From Alphaproteobacteria bacterium (GTDB taxonomy: Bacteria; Pseudomonadota; Alphaproteobacteria; Rhizobiales; OSC116), in assembly GCA_002400495.2 (NCBI GenBank), contig NVQL02000018.1, positions 1-59,006 of the forward strand: DNA of 59,006 nucleotides, read 5' to 3'. The notes under the pieces were generated by a model. That model was not told the DNA's origin, searched no databases, and worked only from the letters and a program-made list of their open reading frames with translations. The position numbers were made by a program, and so were the translations under genes. This document shows positions 18,019-27,957 of this stretch, in pieces. Position 1 is the stretch's first letter. The number at the start of each line of letters is the position of its first letter.

Positions 18019-18429
18019 TTGAAGCGCTTAAGCAAGTATTTTGTCATTTTAATTTTCATGTTCAGCAGCACGGCATTTGCCGCCGAAACTCAGCTCAAAT
18101 CCGGTGAGTTTGTCGGCGTTAACAGCAATTATCAGGGCGAGGGCAGGGCGATCTTACTGCAAGATGGCGATCAACAAACACTTCAATTCGTCGACCAATT
18201 TTATGTAACCCCAGGCCCCGACTTATATGTGTGGCTAATCAAAAACCCCACCCCCAAAACCGCGCAAGATGTCAAAGACAGCCCCAGCGTGCAACTAGCA
18301 ATGCTAAAAACCCCAAGCGGCAACCAAAGCTATAAAATACCTGCCGATATTGACATGAGCCAATATGGTTCTGTGGTCATTTGGTGCTTAGAATTTGGCG
18401 TTCTATTTGCCCATGCCCCCCTAAAATAA
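18019..18429 (+). CDS. DM13 domain secreted protein
   Basis: The start is a TTG at 18019 supported by AGGAGG at 18008-18013. The first 21 residues form a Sec signal peptide ending FSSTAFA-AE. The rest is one DM13 domain: LKSGEFVGVN...GEGRAILLQDGDQQTLQFVDQFYVTPGPDLYVWL, and a C-terminal VVIWCLEFGVLFAHAPL carrying the conserved Cys. DM13 domains are thought to take part in redox chemistry at the cell surface, based on their fusion partners. The protein is predicted periplasmic. There is no partner gene nearby. Confidence 0.88.
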   Translation: MKRLSKYFVILIFMFSSTAFAAETQLKSGEFVGVNSNYQGEGRAILLQDGDQQTLQFVDQFYVTPGPDLYVWLIKNPTPKTAQDVKDSPSVQLAMLKTPSGNQSYKIPADIDMSQYGSVVIWCLEFGVLFAHAPLK

Positions 18430-18569
18430 TGCAGTTTTCTAGATCATCACAACCCCGCTAGATCAATAGTCTATATTAAGATGTGATTAACTCTGGCTCA
18501 AGGATTTGATTTAAATTCAAAACCAATAAGTGCATAATAACTTGATTGAATTTCGGGGGACCTTTATCA

Positions 18570-18914
18570 ATGGTGGTAAATATGACAAATAATATCGGTT
18601 TTGGAAAACGTAAAACACTTCAACCAGCGGCAATTCAAATGCCGAGCCCCAAAACGCCAACCTATACAGGTCCAGATCGGCGTGGTGGCGCGCGGCGTAA
18701 AATGCTCAAAGGCTGTAAAATCATTTTCAACAATCAATCCAGCGTGTTTGATGGCGTTATTGTCAGTATAAGTGATGAGGGCGCACGTATTAAAACCGCC
18801 AACCCGGCTTTCATCGACGACGAGTTTTTGCTCACCACGGTGTTTGGCAACCATGAATATATATGCAATGTCATCTGGCGCGATGCTGAATTTGTCGGTG
18901 TAGAATTTGAATAA
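18570..18914 (+). CDS. PilZ domain protein
   Basis: I chose the ATG at 18570 (114 residues) because a GGGGGA site lies at 18554-18559; an in-frame TTG at 18546 and ATG at 18582 are alternatives. The PilZ part begins PDRRGGARRKMLKGCKIIFN and runs through VSISDEGARIKTANP to CNVIWRDAEFVGVEFE, the pattern of the short alphaproteobacterial PilZ proteins. The R-rich first motif is present, but the D/N-x-S-x-x-G motif reads S-I-S-D-E-G, so c-di-GMP binding is uncertain. It converges on the HlyU gene with seven bases between the stops. Confidence 0.85.
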   Translation: MVVNMTNNIGFGKRKTLQPAAIQMPSPKTPTYTGPDRRGGARRKMLKGCKIIFNNQSSVFDGVIVSISDEGARIKTANPAFIDDEFLLTTVFGNHEYICNVIWRDAEFVGVEFE

Positions 18915-18921
18915 ATCTAAA

Positions 18922-19218
18922 TCAATACGCCGTATCAAATAGCCGATCGCCTTCTTGATCTATAATCTGTTTGGCCTTGCGCAACGCCGTTTCACTGGCT
19001 TGCTCAGCACTGCTCAACCGATCAGCACGTACAAATTTCTTAGTTTTCAGCTCATCATTAATGGTCTTGCTAATGTTGCCCGCCAGTATAAATTCGCTGC
19101 CTTGCTTCATTTCTATGGCAGTAATTTTATAGCCATTATAGTCCTCTTGACCCAAAATTTTAGGCTCACCAGATGCAGCATCTTTGCCACCACCAAATAA
19201 TTTAGAAAAGAATGACAT
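18922..19218 (-). CDS. HlyU family protein
   Basis: A 98-residue protein starting MSFFSKLFGGG with the core DYNGYKITA-EMKQGSEFILAGNISK and a C-terminal helix ending in QEGDRLF, matching the HlyU family. HlyU proteins are annotated as transcriptional regulators after Vibrio HlyU, but this alphaproteobacterial form lacks a winged-helix motif and its function is not established. It appears to be a single gene. Confidence 0.82.
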   Translation of the reverse strand: MSFFSKLFGGGKDAASGEPKILGQEDYNGYKITAIEMKQGSEFILAGNISKTINDELKTKKFVRADRLSSAEQASETALRKAKQIIDQEGDRLFDTAY

Positions 19219-19309
19219 ATATATAGCTCCGTAAAATTTGCTCTTGGCTAAACTTAACTTTCATCCCCTACTTTCGCAAGAAAATTCCGCATCAACATGT
19301 CTTTAGCCC

Positions 19310-19348
19310 CAATAACAAAAACCCAATCCGCTATTGCTAGATTGGGTT
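19310..19348 (-). terminator. Rho-independent terminator of glcB
   Basis: A perfect 9-bp stem (AACCCAATC 19320-19328 with GATTGGGTT 19340-19348, loop 11 nt) is followed on the minus strand by a T-rich run opposite 19313-19320. It lies just after the malate synthase stop. Confidence 0.88.
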
Positions 19349-19370
19349 CAGTTTGGGAGCTAAAATAAAA

Positions 19371-21506
19371 TTAAGCTTCTTGCTTTTTTAAAATGCGAAA
19401 GGCATGTAACAGCGGCTCAGTATAACCATTAGGTTGCACAACGCCCTCAAATACCAAGGCTTTGGCAGCCTTAAATGCAATGCTATTGGCAAAATCATCA
19501 CTCATCGCGGTATAGCTTGCATCATCCGCATTTTGCCCATCCACTTTGGCGGCCATTTTCTCAAATGCAGCATTCACTTGCGCTTCTGTACAAATATCAT
19601 GCGTCAACCAGTTCGCAATATGTTGGCTAGATATACGCAATGTCGCGCGGTCTTCCATCAGGCCAACATCGTCCATATCTGGCACTTTCGAGCAGCCAAT
19701 GCCACTGTCAATCCAACGCACCACATAGCCCAAAATGCCTTGCGCATTATTTTCCAACTCGCGCTGCACAATGTCATCAGGCCAATTGGTGTCAGTGGCA
19801 ATCGGCGGTGTCATTAAAGTCGCAAGGGCAGGGGTTTCACGTCCAGCAATTTCAGCCCGCAGCCCAAACACATCAACATCATGATAATGCATCGCATGCA
19901 AAGTCGCTGCCGTCGGGCTTGGCACCCAAGCCGTGTTGGCACCTGTTTTAGGATGCCCAATCTTCTGCTCTAACATATCAGCCATCATGTCAGGCGCTGC
20001 CCACATGCCTTTGCCAATTTGCGCGCGGCCAGATAAGCCACAATCAAGCCCAATCTGCACATTGCGCGCTTCATAAGCTTGTATCCATCCACTATTTTTA
20101 ACTTCAGCCTTACGAATAAACGCCCCAGCCCGCATAGACGTATGAAATTCATCACCCGTACGATCCAAAAACCCAGTATTGATAAACATAATGCGCCCAG
20201 AAACCGCCTTAATACAAGCCGCCAAATTGGCCGAAGTACGTCTTTCCTCATCCATCACCCCCACTTTAATGGTGTGGCGTTCAAGCCCCAGCATGTCTTC
20301 AACCGCATCAAATAAATCATTGGTCAAAGCCGCTTCGTCAGGCCCATGCATTTTAGGTTTCACTATATAAATGCTACCCGCGCGGCTATTCACATATGCG
20401 CTGTTTCGCTTCACATCATGCATCGCAATCAAGCTGGTCACAATTGCGTCCAAAATACCTTCAGGCCCTTCACTACCGTCGGCCAATTTCACCGCATCAT
20501 TGGTCATCAAATGCCCAACATTACGCACCAATAACACCGCACGGCCACTCAAAGTAAGCTCACCACCGTCAGCTTTGGTAAAGGTTAGATCAGCCGCCAA
20601 TTTACGAGTCAGGCTTTTGCCACCTTTCTCAAATGTTTCTTCCAAATTGCCGCGCATTAAACCAAGCCAATTGGTATAAGCATCAATTTTATCACCAACA
20701 TCCACGGCAGTGATCGAGTCTTCCATATCACAAATCGTAGTCAATGCAGATTCTAAAACCACATCATTAAGCCCAGCTTTGTCACCCTTGCCAATATTGC
20801 CATCACGGTTAATAACCAACTGAATATGCATGCCATTTTTTTGGCACAAAATAACCGAAGGGTCACCCGCATCACCAACATAACCAACAAATTGACCAGC
20901 GTCTTTAAGCGCAGGGCTCAACGCACCATCAACCACTTTATAAGCTTCAACATCAGTATGGCTGCCAGATGCCAACGGCAAAACCTTGTCCAAATAATCT
21001 TTAGCCCAAACAATCACATTGCCGCCATGTACGGCATCAAACCCTTTGCCTTGCGGCTTGCTGTCAAGCACATCAGTGCCATAAAGCGCATCATATAAGC
21101 TGCCCCAACGCGCGTTAGCCGCATTCAAAGCAAAGCGTGCATTCAGCACAGGCACAACAAGTTGTGGTCCCGCCATAGTGGCAATTTCAGGGTCAGCATT
21201 CTCAGTTGTCACGCTAAATTTAGCCGGCTCAGGCACCAAATAACCAATAGATTTCAAAAACGCAGTATAAGCGCCCATATCAGCAATCACACCGGGGTTT
21301 TCATTGTGCCAAACGTCAATTTTGGCCTGCAAATCATCCCGAACCGCAAGCAAATCTTTATTAATCGGCGCAAATTTCTTAAAAACACCCGCTGCATTTC
21401 GCCAAAATTCATTAACATCAAGCCCAGTGCCAGGCAAACATTTCTGCTCGATAAAATCCACCAAAGGCGTGGCAAATTCAATGCCAGATTTATTCATATA
21501 ACTCAT
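19371..21506 (-). CDS. glcB: Malate synthase G
   Basis: The 711-residue protein matches malate synthase G in length (E. coli GlcB is 723) and motifs: the catalytic-barrel segment [16 protein letters not shown], the [15 protein letters not shown] region, and the late [37 protein letters not shown]. It condenses glyoxylate with acetyl-CoA to give malate in the cytoplasm. It lies 18 bases downstream of glcG on the same strand, so the two form an operon. Its placement in the same block as glcDEF supports a role in using glycolate-derived glyoxylate. Confidence 0.97.
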   Translation of the reverse strand: [711 protein letters not shown]

Positions 21507-21524
21507 GAAACTCTATCCTCTTAA

Positions 21525-21953
21525 TTACATTTGTGCGGTCAAATTAGCAGCTTCAATACCCGCCACAGTGCATAATTCATCATTGTCAGATGAATCGCCC
21601 GTCACACCAACCGCGCCAACAATATTGCCGTCAGCATCTTTGGCAATCAAGCCACCAGCAGCAGGAATAAGCCCAAATGGCGTTTGGCTTACAAAAGCCC
21701 CAATAAAATGCGGGCGGTCAATTGACATTTTTTCAATCGTACGCGAAGATACACCCAATGCCAAAGCCCCAGCAGCCTTGCCAGATGCAATCTGAAAACG
21801 TGAATTCGAAGCGCCATCTTGGCGTTGGAAGGCAATCGGGTTGCCACCTGCATCCAAAACCGCAATGCTCAAAGGGTTTAAACCCAGTTCAGCACCTTTT
21901 TTAAATGCTGCTGCGATGATGGTATTTGCCGCTTCTAGTGATATTCTTTTCAT
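21525..21953 (-). CDS. glcG: GlcG/HbpS family protein
   Basis: The 142-residue protein has the GlcG/HbpS fold signature: ISLEAANTIIAAA at the start, IAVLDAGGNPIAFQRQDGA in the middle, and GGLIAKDADGNIVGAVGVTGDSSDNDELC at the end. Homologues beside glycolate genes are called GlcG; characterised relatives (HbpS) bind haem or corrinoids, but no enzymatic role is firm. It is the promoter-proximal gene of glcG-glcB, divergent from a LysR regulator. Confidence 0.88.
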   Translation of the reverse strand: MKRISLEAANTIIAAAFKKGAELGLNPLSIAVLDAGGNPIAFQRQDGASNSRFQIASGKAAGALALGVSSRTIEKMSIDRPHFIGAFVSQTPFGLIPAAGGLIAKDADGNIVGAVGVTGDSSDNDELCTVAGIEAANLTAQM

Positions 21954-22068
21954 GTTTTACCCCTTGATTGCGGTCAAAAGCCGCTTATTTTTTGAATTGT
22001 TAATTTGAAACTAGACCATCCATTGGTATTTTGCTAGATAGTAAATAACGAAAACTGTTTTCGGTATT

Positions 22069-22968
22069 ATGAAAATGAACCACAGCGAATATGAACTTTA
22101 CAGAAATATAGTCGAAGAGGGCAGCCTATCAGGCGCAGGCCGCAAATTGCGCATTTCCAACGCCATGGTCTCCAAGCGATTGGCCGATTTAGAACGCCGC
22201 CTCGGCACCCAGCTTATCCTGCGCACCACCCACAAATTTTCGCTCACTCAAGCAGGCCAAACTTTCTACGATGACGTCAAAAATATCTTAGAATCCGTGC
22301 ATATTGCCGAAGGCAAAATCTCAGGCGCACTGCACATTCCAGCAGGCAGATTACGCGTTTCAGCCCCCACATCTTTCGGCCGCCTGCACATCGCACCTTT
22401 GCTCAACGGCTTCATACAAGCCCACCCGCAGATAGATTTAGATTTTAATCTGAACGATAAATTTGTCGACATCCGCGCCGATGGCATTGATTTAGCCCTT
22501 AGAATCGCCGCCAAAATCGCCCCAGGCCTTGATTATTTACGCCTCGGCACCAATGACCGCATCCTCTGCGCCGCCCCATCTTACATCAAAGCCCACGGCG
22601 AACCCAAAGACATTGCCGATCTGCACAATCATCACATCCTAGCCACCAATGACCAAATGCCGTGGCGCTTAGCAGGGCCAGATGGCGAGGTGCTGATGGG
22701 CGGCAAAAGCCTGATCAGCACCAATTCAAGCGAGATTGTCCGCGAATTGGCCATCACCGGCAGCGGCATCGCTTTGCGCTCACTATGGGACATCGCAACC
22801 GAGCTAGACACAGGCCAATTACAACGCATTTTGCCGCAATATGAAGGCTCAGCCAATGTCGGCATTTATGCCGTTTGGCCACATGCCGAAATTGTCCCCG
22901 CCGCCGTCACCAGCTTCGCCCAATATATACAAAAGGCGCTCAAGCCCACGCTCGAACGCCCTTCATAA
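22069..22968 (+). CDS. LysR family regulator divergent from glcG-glcB
   Basis: The 299-residue protein has an N-terminal LysR winged helix-turn-helix (GSLSGAGRKLRISNAMVSKRLADLERRLGTQLI, about residues 18-50) and a periplasmic-binding-like effector domain. Starts are possible at ATG 22069 and 22075. The 115-base divergent intergenic region with glcG suggests that it controls glcG-glcB, as LysR proteins often regulate the adjacent divergent operon. The effector could be glyoxylate or glycolate; that is inferred from context only. Confidence 0.9.
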   Translation: MKMNHSEYELYRNIVEEGSLSGAGRKLRISNAMVSKRLADLERRLGTQLILRTTHKFSLTQAGQTFYDDVKNILESVHIAEGKISGALHIPAGRLRVSAPTSFGRLHIAPLLNGFIQAHPQIDLDFNLNDKFVDIRADGIDLALRIAAKIAPGLDYLRLGTNDRILCAAPSYIKAHGEPKDIADLHNHHILATNDQMPWRLAGPDGEVLMGGKSLISTNSSEIVRELAITGSGIALRSLWDIATELDTGQLQRILPQYEGSANVGIYAVWPHAEIVPAAVTSFAQYIQKALKPTLERPS

Positions 22969-22982
22969 TATCAGCTCAAAGC

Positions 22983-25274
22983 TTAAACCTTTTGCTGCGC
23001 TTCAACCGCTGCGATACAAGCAATATTCACCAATCCACGTGTTGTCACACTCGGCGTAATCACATGCGCAGGCTTGGCTGTACCCATCAATATCGGCCCC
23101 ACGTGCAAGGCATTTGTCGCCTCTTTCAGCAAGTTAAGCGATAAGTTAGAAGCGTCTAAATTCGGAAATAACAGCAAGTTAGCACTGCCCTGCAACGATG
23201 AATTCGGCACCAATTTCTTACGGTAATCCTCATTCAACGCCATGTCGCCCTGCATTTCCCCCTCAAGCATCATATCAGGGAATTTAACCCGTAATTTATG
23301 GTAAGCGCGGTTCATCTTCTCGGTAGATTCACTACTGCGCGAACCAAAGTTAGAATAAGACAACATAGCCACTTTCGGCTCAATGCCAAAATTCTTAAAA
23401 TGCACACTGGCTTCAGCCGCCATGGCGACAATTTCGTCACAAGTTGGCTGCTCTGTCACATAAGTATCGGCCAAAAACATCGGCTCTTTATCAGCAATCA
23501 ACAACAAAGATAAAGCCGAATAATCAGGCGCATTTTCCGCCAACCCAATGATTGATTTAATATCCCGAATATGCTTGATGTAACGGCCTTGCAACCCACA
23601 AATCAACGCGTCAGCATCACCGCAATCTACCGCCAAAGCCCCAATCACCGTGGTGTTGGTGCGCACAATGGTACGCGCTGCATCAGGTGTCACACCCTTG
23701 CGAATGACCATAGAGTGAAACCGCTCCACATATTCGTTATAACGCGGGTCATCTTCAGGGTTGATAACTTCAATGTCAGAACCAAGTTTTAGGTTCAAAC
23801 CATAGCGTTTAAGCCGCGCTTCAATCACCTGCGGGCGGCCAATTAGCATTGGCACAGCACTGCCTTCTTCAATCAAAACCTGCGCCGCACGCAACACGCG
23901 CTCATCTTCGCCATCAGCAAAAATCACCCGTTTAGGTTGCTGTTTCGCACGCTCGACAATCGGCTTCATCACCATGCCCGAGCGAAATACAAACCGCTCC
24001 AATTTCGAAATATATGCATCCATATCAGCCAGTGGCCGCAACGCAACACCTGTTGCTTCGGCAGCTTTGGCCACTGCAGGCGCAATGTGCAAAATCAACC
24101 GCGGATCAAACGGGTTGGGGATTAAATAATCAACCCCAAAGGTCGGCACGTTGCCACCCACAAAAGCCGCACTGTCATCCAAAATCGGCTCGCGTGCTAA
24201 TGCCGCAATGGCATGCACCGCAGCCATTTTCATCTCTTCGTTAATCGCACTGGCCATCACATCTAGCGCCCCGCGAAACAAAAACGGAAAGCATAATACG
24301 TTGTTAACTTGGTTCACAAAATCACTACGCCCCGTACAAATCATCGAGTCAGGCCGCACTTCACGCGCCAATTCAGGCATAATTTCAGGTATCGGGTTTG
24401 ACAGCGCCAAAATCAACGGGTTTTTGGCCATTTTTTTCAGCATATGCGGCTCTAAAATGCCCGCTTTGCTTAAGCCCAAAAATATATCCGCACCATCCAT
24501 GCAATCTTCTAAAGTGCGGTGCGGCGTGTCACGCTCATAAGCGCCTTTCCATTTATTCAGGTTGGAATTACGGCCCTTATAAACCACACCCTTACTGTCT
24601 GTAATCAAGATATTGCTACGTTTCGCGCCCAGCGATACCAACAAGTTCAAACAAGCAATTGCCGCCGCACCCGCGCCAGATGCCACAATCTGCACGTCCT
24701 CAATTTTCTTGCCCGATATGTGCAAGGCATTGATCACCGCCGCACCCACAATAATCGCCGTGCCATGCTGGTCATCATGAAAAACAGGAATTTTCATCCG
24801 CTTGCGCAATTCTTCTTCAATGTAAAAACATTCAGGCGCTTTGATATCTTCTAAATTTATGCCACCAAATGTCGGCTCTAATGAAGCCACCGTGTCAATA
24901 AATTTATCAGGGTCAAGCTCATCAACTTCAATGTCAAACACGTCAATGCCAGCAAATTTCTTAAACAGAACGGCCTTGCCTTCCATAACAGGTTTGGAGG
25001 CCAAAGCCCCAATCGCGCCCAAGCCCAAAACCGCTGTGCCGTTAGAGATAACCGCCACCAAATTAGCCCGCGCCGTATAGTCGGCCGCCTTCATGGGATC
25101 CTTTTCAATTTCCAAACAAGGCGCTGCCACACCGGGCGAATATGCCAATGCCAAATCCCGTTGGTTGCCCAATGGCTTGGTGGCTGTTATTTCCAACTTG
25201 CCTGGTTTTGGAAATTGATGAAAATGCAAAGCCGCTTGATCAAGTGCTTGTTTTTCTTTAGATATTTTGGTCAT
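22983..25274 (-). CDS. maeB: NADP-dependent malic enzyme with phosphotransacetylase-like domain
   Basis: The 763-residue protein is a MaeB-type fusion. The N-terminal malic domain (about 20-160) has [13 protein letters not shown] and [13 protein letters not shown], the NAD(P)-binding domain (about 165-420) has [13 protein letters not shown], and the C-terminal half (about 430-760) resembles phosphotransacetylase ([26 protein letters not shown]). It decarboxylates malate to pyruvate with NADP reduction; the PTA part is usually regulatory, not catalytic. Next to malate synthase and glycolate oxidase, it would complete glycolate to malate to pyruvate. Its stop is 14 bases from the convergent LysR stop. 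Confidence 0.95.
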   Translation of the reverse strand: MTKISKEKQALDQAALHFHQFPKPGKLEITATKPLGNQRDLALAYSPGVAAPCLEIEKDPMKAADYTARANLVAVISNGTAVLGLGAIGALASKPVMEGKAVLFKKFAGIDVFDIEVDELDPDKFIDTVASLEPTFGGINLEDIKAPECFYIEEELRKRMKIPVFHDDQHGTAIIVGAAVINALHISGKKIEDVQIVASGAGAAAIACLNLLVSLGAKRSNILITDSKGVVYKGRNSNLNKWKGAYERDTPHRTLEDCMDGADIFLGLSKAGILEPHMLKKMAKNPLILALSNPIPEIMPELAREVRPDSMICTGRSDFVNQVNNVLCFPFLFRGALDVMASAINEEMKMAAVHAIAALAREPILDDSAAFVGGNVPTFGVDYLIPNPFDPRLILHIAPAVAKAAEATGVALRPLADMDAYISKLERFVFRSGMVMKPIVERAKQQPKRVIFADGEDERVLRAAQVLIEEGSAVPMLIGRPQVIEARLKRYGLNLKLGSDIEVINPEDDPRYNEYVERFHSMVIRKGVTPDAARTIVRTNTTVIGALAVDCGDADALICGLQGRYIKHIRDIKSIIGLAENAPDYSALSLLLIADKEPMFLADTYVTEQPTCDEIVAMAAEASVHFKNFGIEPKVAMLSYSNFGSRSSESTEKMNRAYHKLRVKFPDMMLEGEMQGDMALNEDYRKKLVPNSSLQGSANLLLFPNLDASNLSLNLLKEATNALHVGPILMGTAKPAHVITPSVTTRGLVNIACIAAVEAQQKV

Positions 25275-25410
25275 TATACGCCCCAGCTATAGTAAAAATC
25301 AAATAAATTAAGAGCTTCAAGATAAGAGACAAATTAAAGATGTCAATATATTTATACGGGTTTGTTTTGCAAGATAACTGCAAAACCTGTGCGAAAGACC
25401 GCAATCAAAA

Positions 25411-26235
25411 TCAGGGTTTTTTGCCACCAATCAACCGCGTCACCTCATCAGCAGCCTGCGCCACTTTAGGTCCAAGTTCAGCAATTCGCGCATCCGAAAA
25501 ACGCAAACTTGGCCCCGAAACCGAAATGCCCGCAATCGGCTCACCATGTGAGTTATAGATGGTTGCAGCCACACAACGCATGCCATCATAACGCTCTTCA
25601 TCATCTAACGACCAACCAAGCGCTTTAATGGTTTCAAGCTCCTCAAACATGGCCTGTTGAGTGGTTATGGTTTTGGCCGTAAAGTTGGGTTGGCCTTTTT
25701 CAGTCAGAATTTTCTCAACTTCATCTTTTGAAAAATCGGCCAATAAGGCTTTGCCAATGCCCGATGAATGCATATGGCTGCGGGTGCCGGGCGCAAAGAA
25801 AGCCCGTATCGGGTGGTTGGTTTCTATCTGGTTGACAAATATCACATTGCCGTCATTCACAATGCCCAGATTGGCGGTTTCGCCCGTATCATGCATCAGG
25901 TTTTGCATCGTGCCACGCGCCGCTTCAATTAAATTTGTCCGCGCCACAAAGCTATTGCCAATCCGAAACGCCTCCACCCCCACCATCCAATCTTGGCTGG
26001 CTGTGTCAAATTCGGCAAATTCGTGCTTTTGCAATGTGCTCAATAACCGATGCACCGAAGAGGGCGGCATATCAACTTTTTTAGCCAATTCTGTCAGGCT
26101 AATTTTGTCGGCTTTGGCCAAAGCAATCAACAATATAAGGCCTCTATCCAGCGCCCGCACAATGGTCGCATGGCTCTCCACCCAAACAGATTTGGGCCGC
26201 CCGCGCGGTCGTTTACCAGTGCTATCTTGTGCCAT
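25411..26235 (-). CDS. IclR family regulator, divergent from glcDEF
   Basis: The 274-residue protein begins with a basic tail (GKRPRGRPK), then an IclR winged helix (LTELAKKVDMPPSSVHRLLSTL, about residues 48-69) and the IclR effector domain with the SGIGKALLA motif (about residues 157-165) and YDGMRCVAA-IYNSHGEPIAGISVSGP. IclR proteins often sense small 2-oxo or 2-hydroxy acids such as glyoxylate (IclR, AllR, BhcR). Here it replaces the GntR-type GlcC that accompanies glcDEF in E. coli. The 267-base divergent spacer holds a candidate operator. Control of glcDEF is inferred. Confidence 0.9.
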   Translation of the reverse strand: MAQDSTGKRPRGRPKSVWVESHATIVRALDRGLILLIALAKADKISLTELAKKVDMPPSSVHRLLSTLQKHEFAEFDTASQDWMVGVEAFRIGNSFVARTNLIEAARGTMQNLMHDTGETANLGIVNDGNVIFVNQIETNHPIRAFFAPGTRSHMHSSGIGKALLADFSKDEVEKILTEKGQPNFTAKTITTQQAMFEELETIKALGWSLDDEERYDGMRCVAATIYNSHGEPIAGISVSGPSLRFSDARIAELGPKVAQAADEVTRLIGGKKP

Positions 26236-26445
26236 ATTTTGCCTTATCTTTTAAGTGTTTCATCCATATTTAAACGACCATAACACTAATTTAATTTTTT
26301 AATAGTCTGTTAATAGTTAAATTTGATAAATTGATTTACTATATAATTCAGCTAGTTAACTAATTTACCGTAGAAATAAAAAAATATTTCAAAAAAATTG
26401 AAAAATAAACTCAGGCTGCTACTATAGACCAATTAATGAGAAGAG

Positions 26446-26463
26446 TTCTAATTAAATAGAACC
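26446..26463. promoter_or_regulatory. Inverted repeat upstream of glcD, candidate IclR operator
   Basis: GTTCTA-ATTAAA-TAGAAC is a perfect 6-bp inverted repeat with a 6-base spacer, 40 bases before the glcD start, in the divergent space shared with the iclR-type gene. IclR-family operators are commonly imperfect palindromes of about this size. The role is inferred from position and symmetry only. Confidence 0.45.
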
Positions 26464-26502
26464 AATTTCGCCCAAAACGGGGGGCAGTGAACAGGGGAGA
26501 AA

Positions 26503-27957
26503 ATGTCCACAATTATCATGCCTGAGCCAGATCTAGCGATATTAGATCGACGCGATGAGATCATCGCTGCGCTAGAGCGTGCCCTGCCAGAAAATAATGT
26601 AATCAGCGAACTTGCCGAAACCATTGCTTACGAATGTGATGGCCTAAGCGCCTACCGCTGCCCGCCACTAGCTGTGGTTCTGCCTCGCAATACCCAAGAA
26701 GTTGCCGCCATTATGCGCACCTGCTACGAGCTTGGCGTGCCCGTTGTGCCGCGCGGCGCAGGCACATCTTTAGCAGGCGGGGCATTGCCCACAGCCGATA
26801 GCATCATTCTAGGCACCGCCCGCCTAAACCAACATTTAGATATAGACATCCCCAACCGCTTCATCCGCGTGCAAACAGGCGTCACCAATCTTTCGGTCAC
26901 CGGCGCGGTAGAAGATCAAAATTTCTTCTACGCTCCCGACCCCTCAAGCCAACTAGCCTGCGCCATTGCAGGTAATATCGCGATGAATAGCGGCGGCGCA
27001 CATTGCCTAAAATACGGCGTGACCACCAATAATCTAATGGGCGTCACATTAGTGCAAGCCGATGGCGAAATCATCACCCTTGGCGGCGAACATCTAGACA
27101 CCGATGGCTACGACCTACTCGGCCTAATTTGCGGTTCAGAAGGCCAACTCGGCATCGTCACCGAGGCAGTATTACGCATTCTGCCCAAGCCCGAAGGCGC
27201 CCGTCCCATCCTCATCGGCTTTGATGAGCCAGAAACCGCAGGCCAATGCGTCGCCGACATCATAAAATCAGGTATTTTACCAGTCGCCATCGAATATATG
27301 GATCGCCTCATCATCCAAGTGACCGATAAATTCTCAGGCGCAGGCTACCCCGATGTCGAAGCCTTACTCATTGTCGAGGTCGAAGGCTCAGAAGCCGAAA
27401 TTGACCAACAACTAGAAAAAATCAGCGCCATCGCTAATAAATTAAACCCAGCCGCCCTGCGCCAAAGCCATAGCGAAGAAGAATCCGCAATGATTTGGAA
27501 GGGCCGTAAATCCGCCTTCGGCGCAGTTGGCCAATTAAACGACTATATGTGCCTAGATGGCACCGTGCCCGTTAGCAAATTATCCGATGTGCTCAAAGCC
27601 ATCGGCGAGCTGTCCAAAAAACACGATATGCAAGTTGGTAATGTTTTCCACGCAGGCGATGGCAATATGCACCCGCTCATATTATATGATGCCAATAAAT
27701 TAGGCGATTTAGAACGCGCCGAAGCCTTCGGCGCTGATATCCTGCGCCTCTGCGTAGAGGTCGGCGGCTGCCTAACAGGCGAACACGGCGTCGGCATCGA
27801 AAAACGCGATCTAATGGGTGTGCAATATACGGGCACAGATCTAGAAGCCCAAATGAGCGTCAAAGATTGTTTCGACCCCAATTGGCTGCTCAACCCTGCC
27901 AAAGTATTTCCGCTAGCCTTAAGCGCCGCCCGCAGAAACCGCGCGGTGCGCCCATGA
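26503..27957 (+). CDS. glcD: Glycolate oxidase subunit GlcD (FAD-linked)
   Basis: The 484-residue flavoprotein has the FAD-binding PCMH domain (VVPRGAGTSLAGGALP, about residues 82-97; APDPSSQLACAIAGNIAMNSGGAHCLKYG, about 145-173) and the FAD-oxidase C domain with HAGDGNMHPLI and GCLTGEHGVGIEKR. It matches GlcD in length (E. coli 499) and features. With GlcE and GlcF it oxidises glycolate, and often D-lactate, to the 2-oxo acid, passing electrons to the membrane chain. A GGGGAG site precedes the ATG. Its stop overlaps the glcE start in ATGA. Confidence 0.96.
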   Translation: MSTIIMPEPDLAILDRRDEIIAALERALPENNVISELAETIAYECDGLSAYRCPPLAVVLPRNTQEVAAIMRTCYELGVPVVPRGAGTSLAGGALPTADSIILGTARLNQHLDIDIPNRFIRVQTGVTNLSVTGAVEDQNFFYAPDPSSQLACAIAGNIAMNSGGAHCLKYGVTTNNLMGVTLVQADGEIITLGGEHLDTDGYDLLGLICGSEGQLGIVTEAVLRILPKPEGARPILIGFDEPETAGQCVADIIKSGILPVAIEYMDRLIIQVTDKFSGAGYPDVEALLIVEVEGSEAEIDQQLEKISAIANKLNPAALRQSHSEEESAMIWKGRKSAFGAVGQLNDYMCLDGTVPVSKLSDVLKAIGELSKKHDMQVGNVFHAGDGNMHPLILYDANKLGDLERAEAFGADILRLCVEVGGCLTGEHGVGIEKRDLMGVQYTGTDLEAQMSVKDCFDPNWLLNPAKVFPLALSAARRNRAVRP